From Gari tellinella (taxonomy: Eukaryota > Mollusca > Bivalvia > Cardiida > Psammobiidae), in contig OV277862.1 in assembly GCA_922989275.2 (NCBI GenBank), forward strand, positions 47,889,786 through 47,953,785: a stretch of DNA of 64,000 nt, in the 5' to 3' direction. The notes below the pieces were generated by a model, which saw only the letters and a program-made list of their open reading frames with translations, was not told where the DNA came from and made no database searches. Position 1 is the stretch's first letter. Every line of letters starts with the position of its first letter. Shown here piece by piece: positions 23,387 through 34,822 of this stretch. The position numbers and the translations under genes were made by a program.

Positions 23387-24545
23387 TACTCAGCAAAAAT
23401 AGAAACTTTACATTGGATTCAAATGTGTATAATTCTGTCTACAAACACAATTTTGCAAAAAGCTTACTGTTTTTCGAAACTTTAGATCAATGTCTGTAAG
23501 TTTTCGACAATGGTGATGAAAAAAATCCAAAAGCCACGTCGTGAATTGACGTCAAAATGCATAGGGGTCGATTTCAAAATTATCAGAGATGTGAACATGT
23601 ACGCAAGATGTGTTTTATTCATTTTACGGTTTTATTTTAAATGACTCTTTTGCATAAAGACAATTCAGTAGCGCGAATGCTCACCGTCGCGCCTCAGGCA
23701 AGCAACACTCCGTCTCTGATGCACCGTCTAATGACGTCATCTGTGATGCCATGCCATTTTCGTAATCGAGCATTTCTGAGGTTGTTGGTCGTGTAAATCT
23801 GGTATTTGTTCCGCATCCGTCGCCAGCTTTACCCGTTACATGCTATATTGGTTTCAAATATGTTGATACCGCAGACCATGGCATGACGTTGACGTTATTC
23901 TGGGTTTTGTAAGTGCAGTTAAGATCTGCCCTGAATGCGGTCTACGGGTACGGATAGGACCGTGGCATTGCTTCAGACGATTCCTGATTGTTTCGGCAGC
24001 GATCCCAAACCGCCGAGCAGTAACCGTTGCTGGGATTGAACAGTTACGTAGATACGTTAACGTAAGAGTGCTGTGGTCTCTATGTGACGTCAACGATCTC
24101 AGACGATCCTGGACTTATCCCGTAACTCTGTAACGAGTAGTTAGGATCGTATGCCTCCAAATTGACGCCCAGCATCAGTTGCTGACGCACCCGCCGTAAG
24201 GATGCCAAATGGCCTGATTTCTGTTATTTTCAGAAAGCTGTGACATCTCAGTTTTGAAACGCAGGTGTTCACAATTCTGTTTTTTCGGTGTTTGGCTCAA
24301 GCTTGCGTGTGTCTGTTGCATTAAATAAACTTGAAATAAACCTGACTAGGTCAACTCGCCGTCAGAGTTAAAAACCGGAAGTGGAAAGCGTACTACGTCG
24401 TGCGCGGTACAAATTAGCGAGAGTGTGGCTCTGTATGGTCTTTATCGATAACCCCATTATGAAATGTACGTATATTTTATGAAACGTCATTAAACATCGC
24501 TCAAACCGGCTTTAAAGTATGTAAAGTTTCTATTTTTGTTAAGTA
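23387..24545 (-). mobile_element. Tc1/mariner-like element nested in family M
   Basis: Ends TACTCAGCAAAAATAGAAAC and, inward from the right, TACTTAACAAAAATAGAAAC, both continuing TTTACAT. TA lies directly outside each end (23385-23386 and 24546-24547), and removing the element restores the family M phrase TTTTATACTTGGCATG. 1159 bp, shorter than the roughly 1.3-1.7 kb usual for intact Tc1 elements. The transposase on the minus strand is broken. Confidence 0.85.
23680..24245 (-). pseudogene. Tc1-like transposase, decayed and internally deleted
   Basis: Tc1 transposases cut and paste their own element at TA sites using an N-terminal bipartite helix-turn-helix DNA-binding domain and a C-terminal DDE catalytic domain. 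Here the first helix-turn-helix is recognisable on the minus strand at about 24245-24100, with stops and frame changes. The second is open (24093-23854): IPATVTARRFGIAAETIRNR followed by RTRRPHSGQILT, matching the Tc1 pattern of TVRNRL...RRP. The next recognisable part (about 23820-23690) is a C-terminal-like tail with KWHGITDDVIRR. The DDE core between them is gone. No functional transposase can be made. Assignment to Tc1 rests on motif recognition and on the TA-flanked TIRs. Confidence 0.75.
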
Positions 24546-25490
24546 TACTTGGCATGTGTATTCTTCATGGCAAGACCTTTCCAACATTACAAAACTTGTT
24601 GACCTTGTGACCTTGACATTTGACCTACTTGTGTAAAAATCTTTAAATGGCTATAACATTTGCACCAGTTGGCCCAGGGCTTTAATATTTTGTTTGTATA
24701 TTTCTTGTGTCAAGACCTTTCCAACCATTCCAACATATTTGACCATGTGACCTTGACCTCGTTCTTTGACCTATTTAATCAAACTTTAACCTTAACCTTG
24801 GATATAACTTTTGCATTTTTGCACCTTGGCCTTTTATACTTGACATGTGTTTTCCCTTTCTAACCATACAAAACTGTTTGACCTTGTGACCTTGACATTT
24901 GGCCTACTTTTGTTTAAATCTTTAAATGGCTATAACATTTGCACCAGTAGGCCTACGGCTTTCATATTTTGTTTATATATTTCTTGTGTCAAGACCTTTC
25001 CAAACATTCCTACGTTTTTGCCCTTGTGACCTTGACCTTTGACCTTTGACCTTTATTTGTATAAATCTTTATACGCCTATAACATTTGAACCAGTAGGCC
25101 TAGAGCTTCCATACTTTATATGTTTCTTGTGTTAAGACTTCTCCAACCATGCCAATGTTTCATTTACACTACGATCATGACTTTTGACCTACTTTTTCAA
25201 ATAAGCATTACATTACAGAACATGATGCTGGCTGGGGGCATTTGTGTTTCACAAACACATTGTTTTTCATATGATCATCACCAAACTTTCTGAAAATGTT
25301 TGTTGACATAAAATGGAGACCAATTTGGATAACCAGCGGCACCAATTTATGCTAGGCCCTTTGGAGTAATGGCCCTTGAAGTCCTCAAAATGGCGCTCCA
25401 CTACAGTTTCAGCTCTCTAACTTTTACGTTTGATAGTCTGGATTCCCCTCCCTGTATCATCGGGGGCATTCGTGTAACTGGGACACGCTC

Positions 25491-26030
25491 TTGTTTAATC
25501 TGAGTAGCAAATAGGTTGGAGCCTGATCAAACGCCGGGTTACCCGGCTTCTGACCTGGCTCCAATCTGTTTGCAATGGAAATAATAGTGTTGTATACAAA
25601 TGCGTTTATTGGGAGAGAATAAAATATCAGTAAAGTTAGCGCAGCGGTCTCGTGCTGCACGGGAACCATACTTATCTCAAGTAGGAGAGTGTACGATGAT
25701 GTAGTCGATGTTACTTTGCTTACAGTGGAGAAAATGTTTTTCTTTCCCAATCAACGCGTTAACGCTAAAACCATGATTTCAATTGCAAACAGTTTGGAGC
25801 AGATCAGACGCCGGGTAACCCGGCGTCTGATCAGGCACCAAACTATTTGCCGCTCAGACTAACATGAATGGTCAGAATTGTCTAACGGTTGTCAATTTAT
25901 GCGTATTATTGCGATGCGTTTCGTTTGCGTTTAAACGGGAAAGAATAACGTTTTCTCCACCGTTACCTTAATGGTAAATGAACTATTCTGTTCTAAAAAT
26001 AACCCAGACAAGTCAGGAAAATCGGATCGA
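25491..26030 (+). repeat. Family R repeat, right part
   Basis: Resumes with CTGAGTAGCAAATAGGTTGG, a family G-like hairpin (GGAGCCTGATCAAACGCCGG...), then GTTAGCGCAGCGGTCTCGTG and ATACTTATCTCAAGTAG, matched at 62139-62335. After the nested family G copy (25721-25965) it continues GAACTATTCTGTTCTA...CAGACAAGTCAGG, matched at 62375-62425. Confidence 0.65.
25721..25965 (-). mobile_element. Family G MITE inside family R
   Basis: TACAGTGGAGAAAATGTTTT to TTCTCCACCGTTA, with hairpin AACAGTTTGGAGCAGATCAG / CTGATCAGGCACCAAACTAT and loop GGGTAACCC. The uninterrupted family R copy reads GCTTACCTATTT at this point, so the insertion duplicated TA (or TTA). Confidence 0.75.
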
Positions 26031-28215
26031 TCTCGTGACTCGTATTCGACCTTGCGGAAACTCTCGGAAGCCGACACGAAGATTTGTTATGTAAACAAAA
26101 AGCTTATTTTTCCAACCATCTCGATAAGAAATCGGCACATTTATGTTTGGTTCTTAAAGAAAGGGGGGCATGTTTCAGGCACATGGCAACGGATTTCGCT
26201 TAGTTTTAATACATAGAAAATGTTCTTATATAAGAAATTGCGCGATTTATACATACATTTGGGCGACATTCTGGCTTTAGCTCGAGTGCTTGCAAAATAT
26301 TGTGGACCATAATTAGATGTCCAGTAATAATGTGTTTGATTAGGATCGAAACTCGTTGACATTGCAGATAAATCCGTCCATTGTCAAACACGCAACATTG
26401 TAACTTCTTTGCAAAACATGCGTATTCTTATCAGATGCCTTGAAACTCGTATTATACATGGTTGACTATTGTTTTTATCTAAATTTAAACTAAATTAGTT
26501 CAGGACTTTCTTCTTTGATAATCATAAAAGTGTGATGTGTATTTTACTTAAACCACACCAGACGAATGCTAGTTGTTAGGACAATAACCCATTTAAACAT
26601 GTCACAATATCCGGTTCCGTGGCGGGTGTTCGTGACTAAGGTTTATCAGAGAGCAAGTTTCACTTGTCAAAAGGCACGAATGTCATCCAGTCAGAAGTTA
26701 ATTGTACTTAACATACGCTAATTAATCCATAGGGAGCCATGTATAGACTTTTAAAAGTTGGCGTATGTATACCAGTCTGGTATTGAACCTACAGTTCAGC
26801 TACTGGAAAAATGTAAATAAACATTCCTTAGAAAATGTGAAGAAATTGTATAGAAACCTTGGAAAAGCATGTTTCTTATCTGGTTGCTTATTGTCATTCA
26901 TGAATTCGCCATATGTATTGAAGACGGTTGATATAGTTTTGTTCGATTTAAACGCGTAGAGCATCATTACTATACTTATTCTTCTTCCCCGTTAGTGATA
27001 AATGGTAAGAGTATCTCACCTAATTCATAAGTATACGACTAGTGTTGATAAAAACCCTGTAATTATAATAAACCGCGTAATCTAATGAGAGTGTATATGT
27101 TTATTATTGCCCTCGACTTGACCTCTGTGTTTAAGTAATATACATCCACGTATAGTAAAAAAGGTTAAGTCACTGAACGATTGCATGCACTTAGCTGTTG
27201 ATGGTTGTGAATGAATTCAATCTCCGTGACTCTTGTTTTACACGACGTTGAATAAATACACTCATATGAGACACTGTATCTGCATACGATATACATTAAT
27301 CTTGTTTACAAGAAAGGTCACTATCATTTAAGGGAGTGATTGATTCATTGTCTACACCATCGACAATGAGACTTTGATAAACTGAGCAAATAAGGCATAT
27401 ACAATATGCTAATTCAATGGTTCTTTAGTTCTGTCCCATATTCTTGCAGAAGAGTGCTTTTCTAAGGGAGATTTTCAATTTGCAAAACGACTGTTTTGGA
27501 TGTAGTTTGCACTCAGGTAATTTATCTAATACAGCGGAGGCAAAACTGTTGGGAAACACTAATGTCCTCGTTAGGTAGAAAAGCAAGGTATATACCCTAC
27601 TGCTTAATATCCAACCTACGAATACACTGATATATTGGCAAAAGGTTTGGAATCCGATCAGACGCTTCGCAACTATTATAAGTGAAAATGGCTTACAATA
27701 TTCACTGCCTTAACCCGGATACAATGGTTACTTGCAAATAGTTTTAACTCTAAATACATGGTGTCACATCAGGATTCAATGTGTATGACACACACTGTTT
27801 TAACAGTAGAATATATTTGTTAAAGCAAATAATTACAACGAAATCAAAGGGTAAACTGCAAATATGTTGAATCACAGCTGAAACTTATTTACAAGCGATA
27901 TTAGGACTGTTAAACTCATGAGGTTTGCCTGAATGCTTTCAGCTTTCATTAAAACAACAAGATATATGTATGAGGTATTCTGCATATTGTTCCGGAAAGG
28001 ATTTTGTAAATTTTATGAACCTAATTATCACTTCCAGACTTCGTATTTATTTATAAATGTGACACAAACCAAAACCTCAAGCAGTGTGCCAATGTCATTT
28101 ACGTCACATCAACTGCTAACATCCGTAAGTCAGTTTGGGTTCAACGGCACTGCATCACAATCATTATGTTCAAGGTAAAAACATTTTGCGCAGTCCAATG
28201 TCCGCAAGTAACAGT
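26031..28215. other. No gene recognised
   Basis: AT-rich with short frames. A family A core fragment (GGCAAAAGGTTTGGAATCCG) is at 27635-27680 and a very eroded relative near 27690-27860. No exon-like sequence that I can defend. Confidence 0.4.
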
Positions 28216-28219
28216 TTAA

Positions 28220-28449
28220 CCCTGGCATTCTCAATGCACCAAAAAGCACGTTTGCAAACAGTTTTGATCCTGGTCAGACGCCGTGTCACGCGTCTAATTA
28301 GGATCCAAACTGTTTGACATTCATTTATTAATACTGCCTTAAATGTAACTTTGAAACGATATTGCAGACACTGATATTGACACAGGCGACAATGAAACGG
28401 TGAAGGGGTAAACATCTCACGATTTATTTGGCACCGAAAGAGTTCAGGG
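28220..28449 (+). mobile_element. Family A MITE at TTAA
   Basis: TTAA (28216-28219) then CCCTGGCATTC; ends AGTTCAGGG then TTAA (28450-28453). The hairpin GCAAACAGTTTTGATCCTGG / AGGATCCAAACTGTTTGAC has a shortened loop (ACGCCGTGTCACGCGT). The right half carries CGATATTGCAGACACTGATA and GAAACGGTGAAGGGGTAAAC. Confidence 0.8.
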
Positions 28450-28453
28450 TTAA

Positions 28454-29969
28454 TGACCCTAATGACTTATGCTAATGCCATATAAGTATTCCTACGGGGG
28501 TATGCTCGTTTTGGAATTGTCTCCCAGTAATAATGTACACGTTTCGTTGAAGATGTGCTGTTAATGATTGAGCAAACATGTATATCATAACTGTTCAGTC
28601 TGGTTTATTCCTGATTATTCAAATTAGCACCGCAAATATCAGGAAACGAATACAGAAGGGCCTTATTGAGACGCAAGTTCCGTAAAAACCGCTCTATCAC
28701 GAAAGTTTTTTCACAAATACGTAACGAGCCCATAGTTATTACAATGTCACTGTTCGCGTATATTTCATTCTGATTATGGTATCCCCTGTTTCATAGAACA
28801 TGTGTATTCCTCACTAGACCACTGTTCGCAATTTACGCATAAATATGTCACAAAATCGGTTACAAGTTTGGCCGTCCTTATTATACAACAAGTTATCGAT
28901 TAGATATAAACAGCAGACCAGTATGTGTAATACACTTGAAACTGATTGATTGCATTTATCTTACTCCTACTAAATTCTAGTCAATACATTGGTCAATCCA
29001 GGTCACGAGAAGATCCTTATAAAACAAATATTATTTGAAATTTTATAGATTTGCTTCCATATAAGGTATTCACATTAGTTTATTCCCTTGTTTGACAGCG
29101 GTATTCTTATCTCCAAATTTTATCACGCGTTCATTTATTTGTCAACATAGTTTCTAAAAATGCACAAATTCTGTTCATGCTTTACTGGCATGGAAATATA
29201 AACATTTTTTGTTTACACTGCTCAAAATAAAGACAAAAGTATACAAGACATTTGATGTATAACACCAAAGTCTTTTGTTTTAGCTTTTAATTCGGTGTTT
29301 GAATATATGATAGACAGCAGTACATTCAAAAGTCTATAGAATTATACTTTAGATGTACCGTGTGTATGGTGTGAGACGACAATTTTATGCTGATATTTTA
29401 TCAGACTTTATGTGCCAGAATACGACTGCCCTACACAAATGTCCAACGACTATACACTGGTTCTACAATTTGTGTTTAATTATGATCCGACTACGCCAAA
29501 AAACGGCTTGTTTGTGCTATTTCATTTCAGGCAAGTGAATGATTTAAGCAAATTAAACATAGCTTTTAAGTTAACTTAATTCTTACTACAAATTTCATCA
29601 AGTCAAGAAGTTTTGAGAACAAGATAACTCGGCTTCATTTTAATTATACACCTGTCAGTTTCTACATTATATCACTAGTGTTGGTTTAAATAGCACATAG
29701 TAACGTTTGTTTAAAGTATTCATCTGTACTAAATAAAAAAGCGACCAATTCATATGTATATGAAGTCTGGTCTATTATAGTGTTTACTTTATCAAATTTA
29801 GAATACCTTGCTACAAAATATACTTACTGTACACGCAAGTGGTAATTGTGTTGTTTACATATAAATGTCATGAATACAGACAGCGAACTTAATCCTCAGT
29901 AATTTCTTATTTAAAGTTTGTTCAACTTTTTAACTGCTTTCGTCTGCTTGAACATTGTGCCTTTGGCAT
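28454..29969. other. No gene recognised
   Basis: AT-rich. The CAAAGTCTTTTGTTTTAGC / ATAAAGACAAAAG words near 29225-29290 are weakly inverted. Nothing else. Confidence 0.4.
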
Positions 29970-29973
29970 TTAA

Positions 29974-30097
29974 CCCTTTCTTCGCCTCTTTATTGTCGTC
30001 TGCTTTAGTATAGTTGACTGCAATACACTTTCAAAGTTAGATTTAATTAGTTATGACTAACAAATATCGCTAAGTGTGTCAAGCAGTTTGGGTCCTG
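29974..30097 (-). repeat. Family A MITE, left half, interrupted by family C
   Basis: TTAA (29970-29973) then CCCTTTCTTCGCCTCTTTAT, TTGTCGTCTGC and AAGCAGTTTGGGTCCTG. The hairpin stops exactly where the family C element begins and resumes as TGATCCCATT after 30341. Confidence 0.7.
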
Positions 30098-30338
30098 GGT
30101 CCCGTTTTACTATACTACTTACGCAAAATTTTTGCGTAAATCAAAATTTTAAATTTTAATTTATATTTTTTATTATCACTTGCTACAAACAGCAAATAGC
30201 CATATCAGAGGACGCGCTTTTAGCGCGTCCTCTGATCTGGCTATTTGCTGTTTGCAAACGTTTATGATCGTAAAATAAGAGTTAAACGATTTTGACTTAC
30301 GCAAAGATTTTGCGTAAGTTGTTTAGTAAAACGGGCCC
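30098..30338 (+). mobile_element. Family C MITE, copy 2, inserted in a family A hairpin
   Basis: GGTCCCGTTTTACTATACTA at the left and GTTTAGTAAAACGGGCCC at the right. CTG directly flanks both sides (30095-30097, 30339-30341), a 3-bp duplication. The inner hairpin AAACAGCAAATAGCCATATC / CTGATCTGGCTATTTGCTGT has loop GACGCGCTTTTAGCGCGTC. Small palindromes ACGCAAAATTTTTGCGT sit near each end. Confidence 0.85.
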
Positions 30339-30344
30339 CTGATC

Positions 30345-32186
30345 CCATTAAAACACAGCTGATACTTCTAACTTGAATATACTAGAAATCTGCCAATGTT
30401 TTACAAGACTCCTGATAATAGTGACTAAAATGAGAATCGTTCAGACTTTTATTATTGATGCAGCAATTTCCCTTAAGACTCGCCTCGGGGAGTTTAAACA
30501 TTATATGGTTTGGTGAATAATTAAGGAGGTTTGTGATAAAGATATACATGTATAGTGTATTTTCTGTAGCTCTGGGTTATCAATTCAAAACGCTTTATTC
30601 GTTATTTGGATTGCTTTATCCTAGAAAGTTTATAATTGCAAAACCTTGTTTAGTCGTCAAATAAGAGTAATAGTAGTGATATTTTCGTGTTCATAATGCG
30701 CATGTATGTTATTAAAATAGTAGAAGAAATTAGACATTAGCAATAAAAAGATATATTCCGGTTGTTATGTCATTTTATAATTCTTAACAAATTGGAAAAA
30801 GCCAAGCGATGTAATAAATGTATATGTGAGTGGGGATAGAATGACGACAGTTTCGAAATAGCATAGTTATTGTTATTTTGATCATTTCCGTATATGTACT
30901 TAACTAAAATGATACTTCTTTAAACGTCAAAAGATGAATACGTAAACGGCAGCTAATCCGTATTTTATATGAAAACATTCAAACTGAATATTACCAAGAT
31001 TGAGTTGATAAATATTCCCATGAAATAAAAATAATCCGTTGAGACCACCTATGCGTCTTGTCTTTTTTAATGATAAAATGTATACAGAAAACCCCTCTAT
31101 TGTGACATCTGAATAACAAACATATTAATTGTACATATATCAGAAGACACGTGAAATTAAAAGCTCACACATGGCCGTTCTACCTTTTTTCATCTAGTTC
31201 AATGGAATTCCCTGTCTGAAAATCAGCAAATTTAACCTCATGTATGGGTCTTAATATAGAGGTTTTATTGAAAAATGATAAACCGAATAATCGTTTAAAA
31301 GAAACTTTACTTTAATTTGATTCGAAAGCGGAATTACTACGATAACTCTATATCAAATAGTTGATATATCGTGTACCTGAATTTCAAATGGTTTGACATT
31401 GAAATGTTAGTAATTTTTATTTCAACAATCCTAGTTTTTTAATATAAAATGTATTGTGATTCTTCAATAAATAAGGTAAATGCATCCAACGCCTCTGCAA
31501 TGCAATTCTTGTATTTGAGTATAGCAGACAGTTTATGAGAAAACATACTGCTACTAAACATACATCTCTATTACGCAAGTGTATATGTGATCATATACCA
31601 ATACCCCGTCAGCAAACTACCATTTACTGCATTAGATTTGTCTTCATTTCAACACAGATTATCACGCTCAGACTTGGTTAATGTTGATTGTTGTTAATTC
31701 TACACTCAGAGGATTCGGTATTCATTGATATTCCAGTCGCCTCTGTGCTGATTTATAGTGGCATGTCCAATATAAGATCAACTATGTTCTCTATTTGGAG
31801 TTCAAGCCCAACATTTTTACTTAATTATCCGCCAAATAGCTGCCTCGCGATTATTGATATATGCGGTTTTGTTCGTTTAAGGAATTTAATCATTCCATAC
31901 ATTCAGACGACGTTTAATTGTATATAATTTCTTCAAAATGTTATTGGTTACATAGTTTTAAAACTGAATTGGTAATATTAAAATATGCTGGAATCATCTT
32001 GATGCCAAAAAAGTGTTCAATGCCGCAAACATTGATATCTTTAACTCAAAAGAAAACTCTCGTTTATCTATATACCTTAATGCGGAGTCGCTCATACTAC
32101 ATTTTTCAAAATGTATTGAAAACAATATAACGTACACATGAATTGATAGTGTTAACATGACAGGACAGACTACAGAAAAGGGAGAC
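30345..32186. other. No gene recognised
   Basis: AT-rich throughout. Frames up to about 79 codons (31688-31927) show no family resemblance. No repeats of the families described here. Confidence 0.4.
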
Positions 32187-32192
32187 TAGATA

Positions 32193-32364
32193 CAAGGCAG
32201 CCTTTTATCCGGATTTCTTCAACATCTTCGGATTCTAAGCCTAACAGATGGTTCCTTAAAGCAGGATAAAAGTAAAACTTTAAACCTGCTTTAAGTGATC
32301 GCGCTTGACAAATAGCAAATTTGGAAATCTTAGTAATTTTCGTTATCAACATACGCCAGCCCTG
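32193..32364 (-). mobile_element. Family E MITE, copy 3, diverged
   Basis: CAAGGCAGCC to GCCAGCCCTG with a reduced hairpin CTTAAAGCAGG/CCTGCTTTAAG. TAGATA before and TAGATT after fit a 6-bp target duplication with one change. Confidence 0.7.
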
Positions 32365-32741
32365 TAGATTGAATGTTTGCAAACCACTGTCACTTGATAC
32401 TTTTTTAAACCTACAGCAAAACATTGCATTGCGCCGCAAACATTAAATGACCAAATATTTTCGTAGCGTTCATGTTCCTAAAGACAATTATTGAATTGTT
32501 AATGAAACAAAGGCAATTAAACATAAGTCTATTATTGCTAAACTTAGTTTACTTAGATTTATCTCATCGGACAACAAGAGTCGTACTGTTTTCCTGCATA
32601 CCGAAACAGTTGAGTATTGCTGACATTACATACGGTATATAAATTGCAATTTTATGTAGAATAAAAGTGATGAATAAGCCCATAGCCCATTACTGAATAG
32701 TTTGGATAAGTCCGGTTATAAATTTGCAACAGTTAACTGTA

Positions 32742-32856
32742 ACAAAATCTCGCTTAAGACGAACATACCCGTAGTTCAACGTGAAAGCGTGGCTAAGTCA
32801 TGATTAAACTTTGAAGCTATGTGTATATTCGCACTAACGTGAGTTCTATTGTTTTT
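32742..32856. repeat. Family H fragment
   Basis: CGAACATACCCGTAGTTCAA, GCTAAGTCATGATTAAACTT and CACTAACGTGAGTTC match the family H element at 57349-57542 and the right end at 51218-51261. Confidence 0.5.
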
Positions 32857-33085
32857 GATAAAAGTAATAAAGTGCAAGTTATCATCTATAATACCTTTGC
32901 AACTAAACGATGAAGAAGATAATCAATTCGCTATGACTGTAATACCTTTTCGTTTTTTGAAATGTGTCTTGCTACACAGTCATTGCTTGCGTGTTCTTAT
33001 AATTTAATTATAAATCCATTTCAGCATAAGCTATATAAAGCCAAATCTGAAACAGTGAAGGTACGTCAGAGGTATCGAAGGTTAA

Positions 33086-33291
33086 CCCTTAGCCTGCCAG
33101 TCACGACTATAGCTCCATATGCAAACAGCTTGGATCCGGATGAGACGCCGAGTAACTCGGCGTCTCATCCGGATCCAAGCTGTTTGACACTCGGACAACA
33201 TTTTCAGCAATTTTGAGCAACTTTGAAGCACTTTGAAACTTGAAGCAGACGAGAAATATAGCAGACAACAATTTTTTTGGCGCCCTAAGGG
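33086..33291 (+). mobile_element. Family A MITE, complete, perfect hairpin
   Basis: TTAA (33082-33085), then CCCTTAGCCTGCCAGTC; ends GGCGCCCTAAGGG then TTAA (33292-33295). The hairpin at 33123-33184 is perfect: AAACAGCTTGGATCCGGATG against CATCCGGATCCAAGCTGTTT. Compared with the usual AAACAGTTTGGATCCTGATC, every change in one arm has its complement in the other. Confidence 0.9.
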
Positions 33292-33701
33292 TTAAACTTT
33301 TATATTATCTAAGCTATAGTGGGTATAATAAAGAGAAAGCACAAGTAGATTTGTGATAAACTATCGTTTGTCAAGCCGTTAAGAAAATCATAATTCCTTT
33401 TGTGTCTTATTACTTCTATACGAATATAGAACTCTGTCAAAAATACGTTCCAGCTAAATCAACCAGTGTCAATTTATAAAACAAACAAATCGAGTTCAAT
33501 GCCAATAGAATACTTGGTGTATCTTGTTCTTATTAGAATTAATCGCATCTGTTATGGATAACTTTAGCTGCAATCTCACTTGAATAACAGCCAGACAAAC
33601 TGTGTCGGGAAATAAACTGGTACAATATGTCTAACGTTTTTACATTTATGTCTTGTCGCAGTGTTTAGAAATATATCCCACCTGTTCATTCTTATACGAC
33701 T

Positions 33702-33915
33702 GGACCCGTTTTATAAAACTTCCTACGACAAATGTACTCGTTAGTCAGATTAAAGAAGTCTAAATTACTATTTATTTCTCAATCTGATCTTCTTAAAAAT
33801 GCGATATTCCGAAGAGATTTCACAAGATATGATAAGATAGAAAATTCAGAATTTAAATGTGTTTTAATGTTTTGACGACCGTTTTTGTCGTACGAAGTTT
33901 TAATGAAACGGGCAC
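33702..33915 (-). mobile_element. Family D MITE
   Basis: GGACCCGTTTTATAAAACTT to AATGAAACGGGCAC, with CTACGACAAATG and TTTTTGTCGTACGAAG. More diverged than the copy at 3992-4205. Confidence 0.7.
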
Positions 33916-34534
33916 TAGATGACAACATACCAACATATTTAGGTAATGGAGTTTTTCTAAAAATCAAAATCCTAAGAGTGCAGATACTGGTTTTGCAAAT
34001 ATAACTGTAATTTGCCCTTGTTATTACAATAATTTGTCGTTACATATTCTGATAATGTATAACCAAGTATATGTATCCTTATGGTGTATTTCTGGCAAAA
34101 TAATTAAACATTCTGTCTCATTTCAGTTCCTAGCGCATAAATTGAAATTACTTCCAAATGGCATATTAGATATTGCCTTATCTAAAGATACCTGGATAAT
34201 CATTAAACTTGTATATTCCTTCTCAGGAATTTTCTGGTAAACTCGGTTTAAGTTTATCTCAAGTCTGACGCGGCAGTTTTGTCTAGTTAAAGCACAATAT
34301 GGTAATGTATCCTACCTCATACACGTTTCTAGCTATCCGATTGGTTAAATGGTGTCAACTAAAAGCCTTGTAGTTCCATCCACCCACTGCCTTAGCAACC
34401 TAATATAAGGATGGCGTCATGTTGCCACAATGATAGTGAATACTTCATGCTATCATCTTCAATGACAGCGATCTCATTCAATATCTTTCATCAGTGATAC
34501 ATGTAAATGGTAGTCGATAGAATGATAACTTTAC

Positions 34535-34670
34535 ACAGTTTTCCAAAACATTCGGACTTTTATCCTAGCAGTTGGTAGCTTAAACCAAACTCAGTTTGTT
34601 TAAGTTATCGTGCTTGAAATATAAAAAATGGAAATCTTAGTATTTTTCAAGATAAACTTATGGCAGCCCT
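34535..34670 (-). repeat. Family E fragment
   Basis: Contains TTCGGACTTTTATCCTAGCA, a reduced hairpin AACCAAACTC/GAGT-type, and ends TTATGGCAGCCCT. The left terminus is missing or unclear. Confidence 0.5.
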
Positions 34671-34704
34671 TTGAATTCTATTTAAGACTCTCGCATAAAT
34701 TTAT

Positions 34705-34822
34705 CTAAACGTATTTCAATTTGTTTTTGTTGTTTGTTTTTCGTTTTATTTGTTTGTTTTCTTTTATTTGTTTTTGAGGGTGGGGTTGTTGAGGGATGTT
34801 TGTTTCGGTTTTTTTCTATGAC
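34705..34822. repeat. TTTG-rich low-complexity tract
   Basis: Successive TTTG, TTTTG and TTTGTTTG words with a GAGGGTGGGG interruption. A strand-asymmetric simple repeat with no coding content. Confidence 0.7.

Larger units (their letters stand above)
22081..25490 (+). mobile_element. Family M: 3.4-kb molluscan-type repeat with hairpin ends and GACCTTGACC arrays
   Basis: Opens with the hairpin TGCCCCCAGAATCTACGATT/CGGGGGCA, then runs of CCGT and CTGT. Four to five tandem, diverged units of roughly 280 bp follow, each with TTGGCTATAACTTTTGCATT, GCACCAGTTGGCCCAGGGCT and TTTGACCTTGTGACCTTGAC blocks. It closes with ATCGGGGGCATTCGTGTAAC and ACACGCTCTTGTT. The open frames inside are repeat translations. 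It splits a family R repeat and contains a family B MITE and a Tc1-like element. Confidence 0.75.

Noticed and set aside
22065..25029. Several 60-89 codon frames with repeated peptides such as HQLAQGFHILYVYFLCQ
   Set aside because: Repeated translation of family M tandem units on both strands; no protein signal.
31688..32130. Two adjacent 70-79 codon frames
   Set aside because: AT-rich, no domain, no splice signals, no sign of constraint visible.
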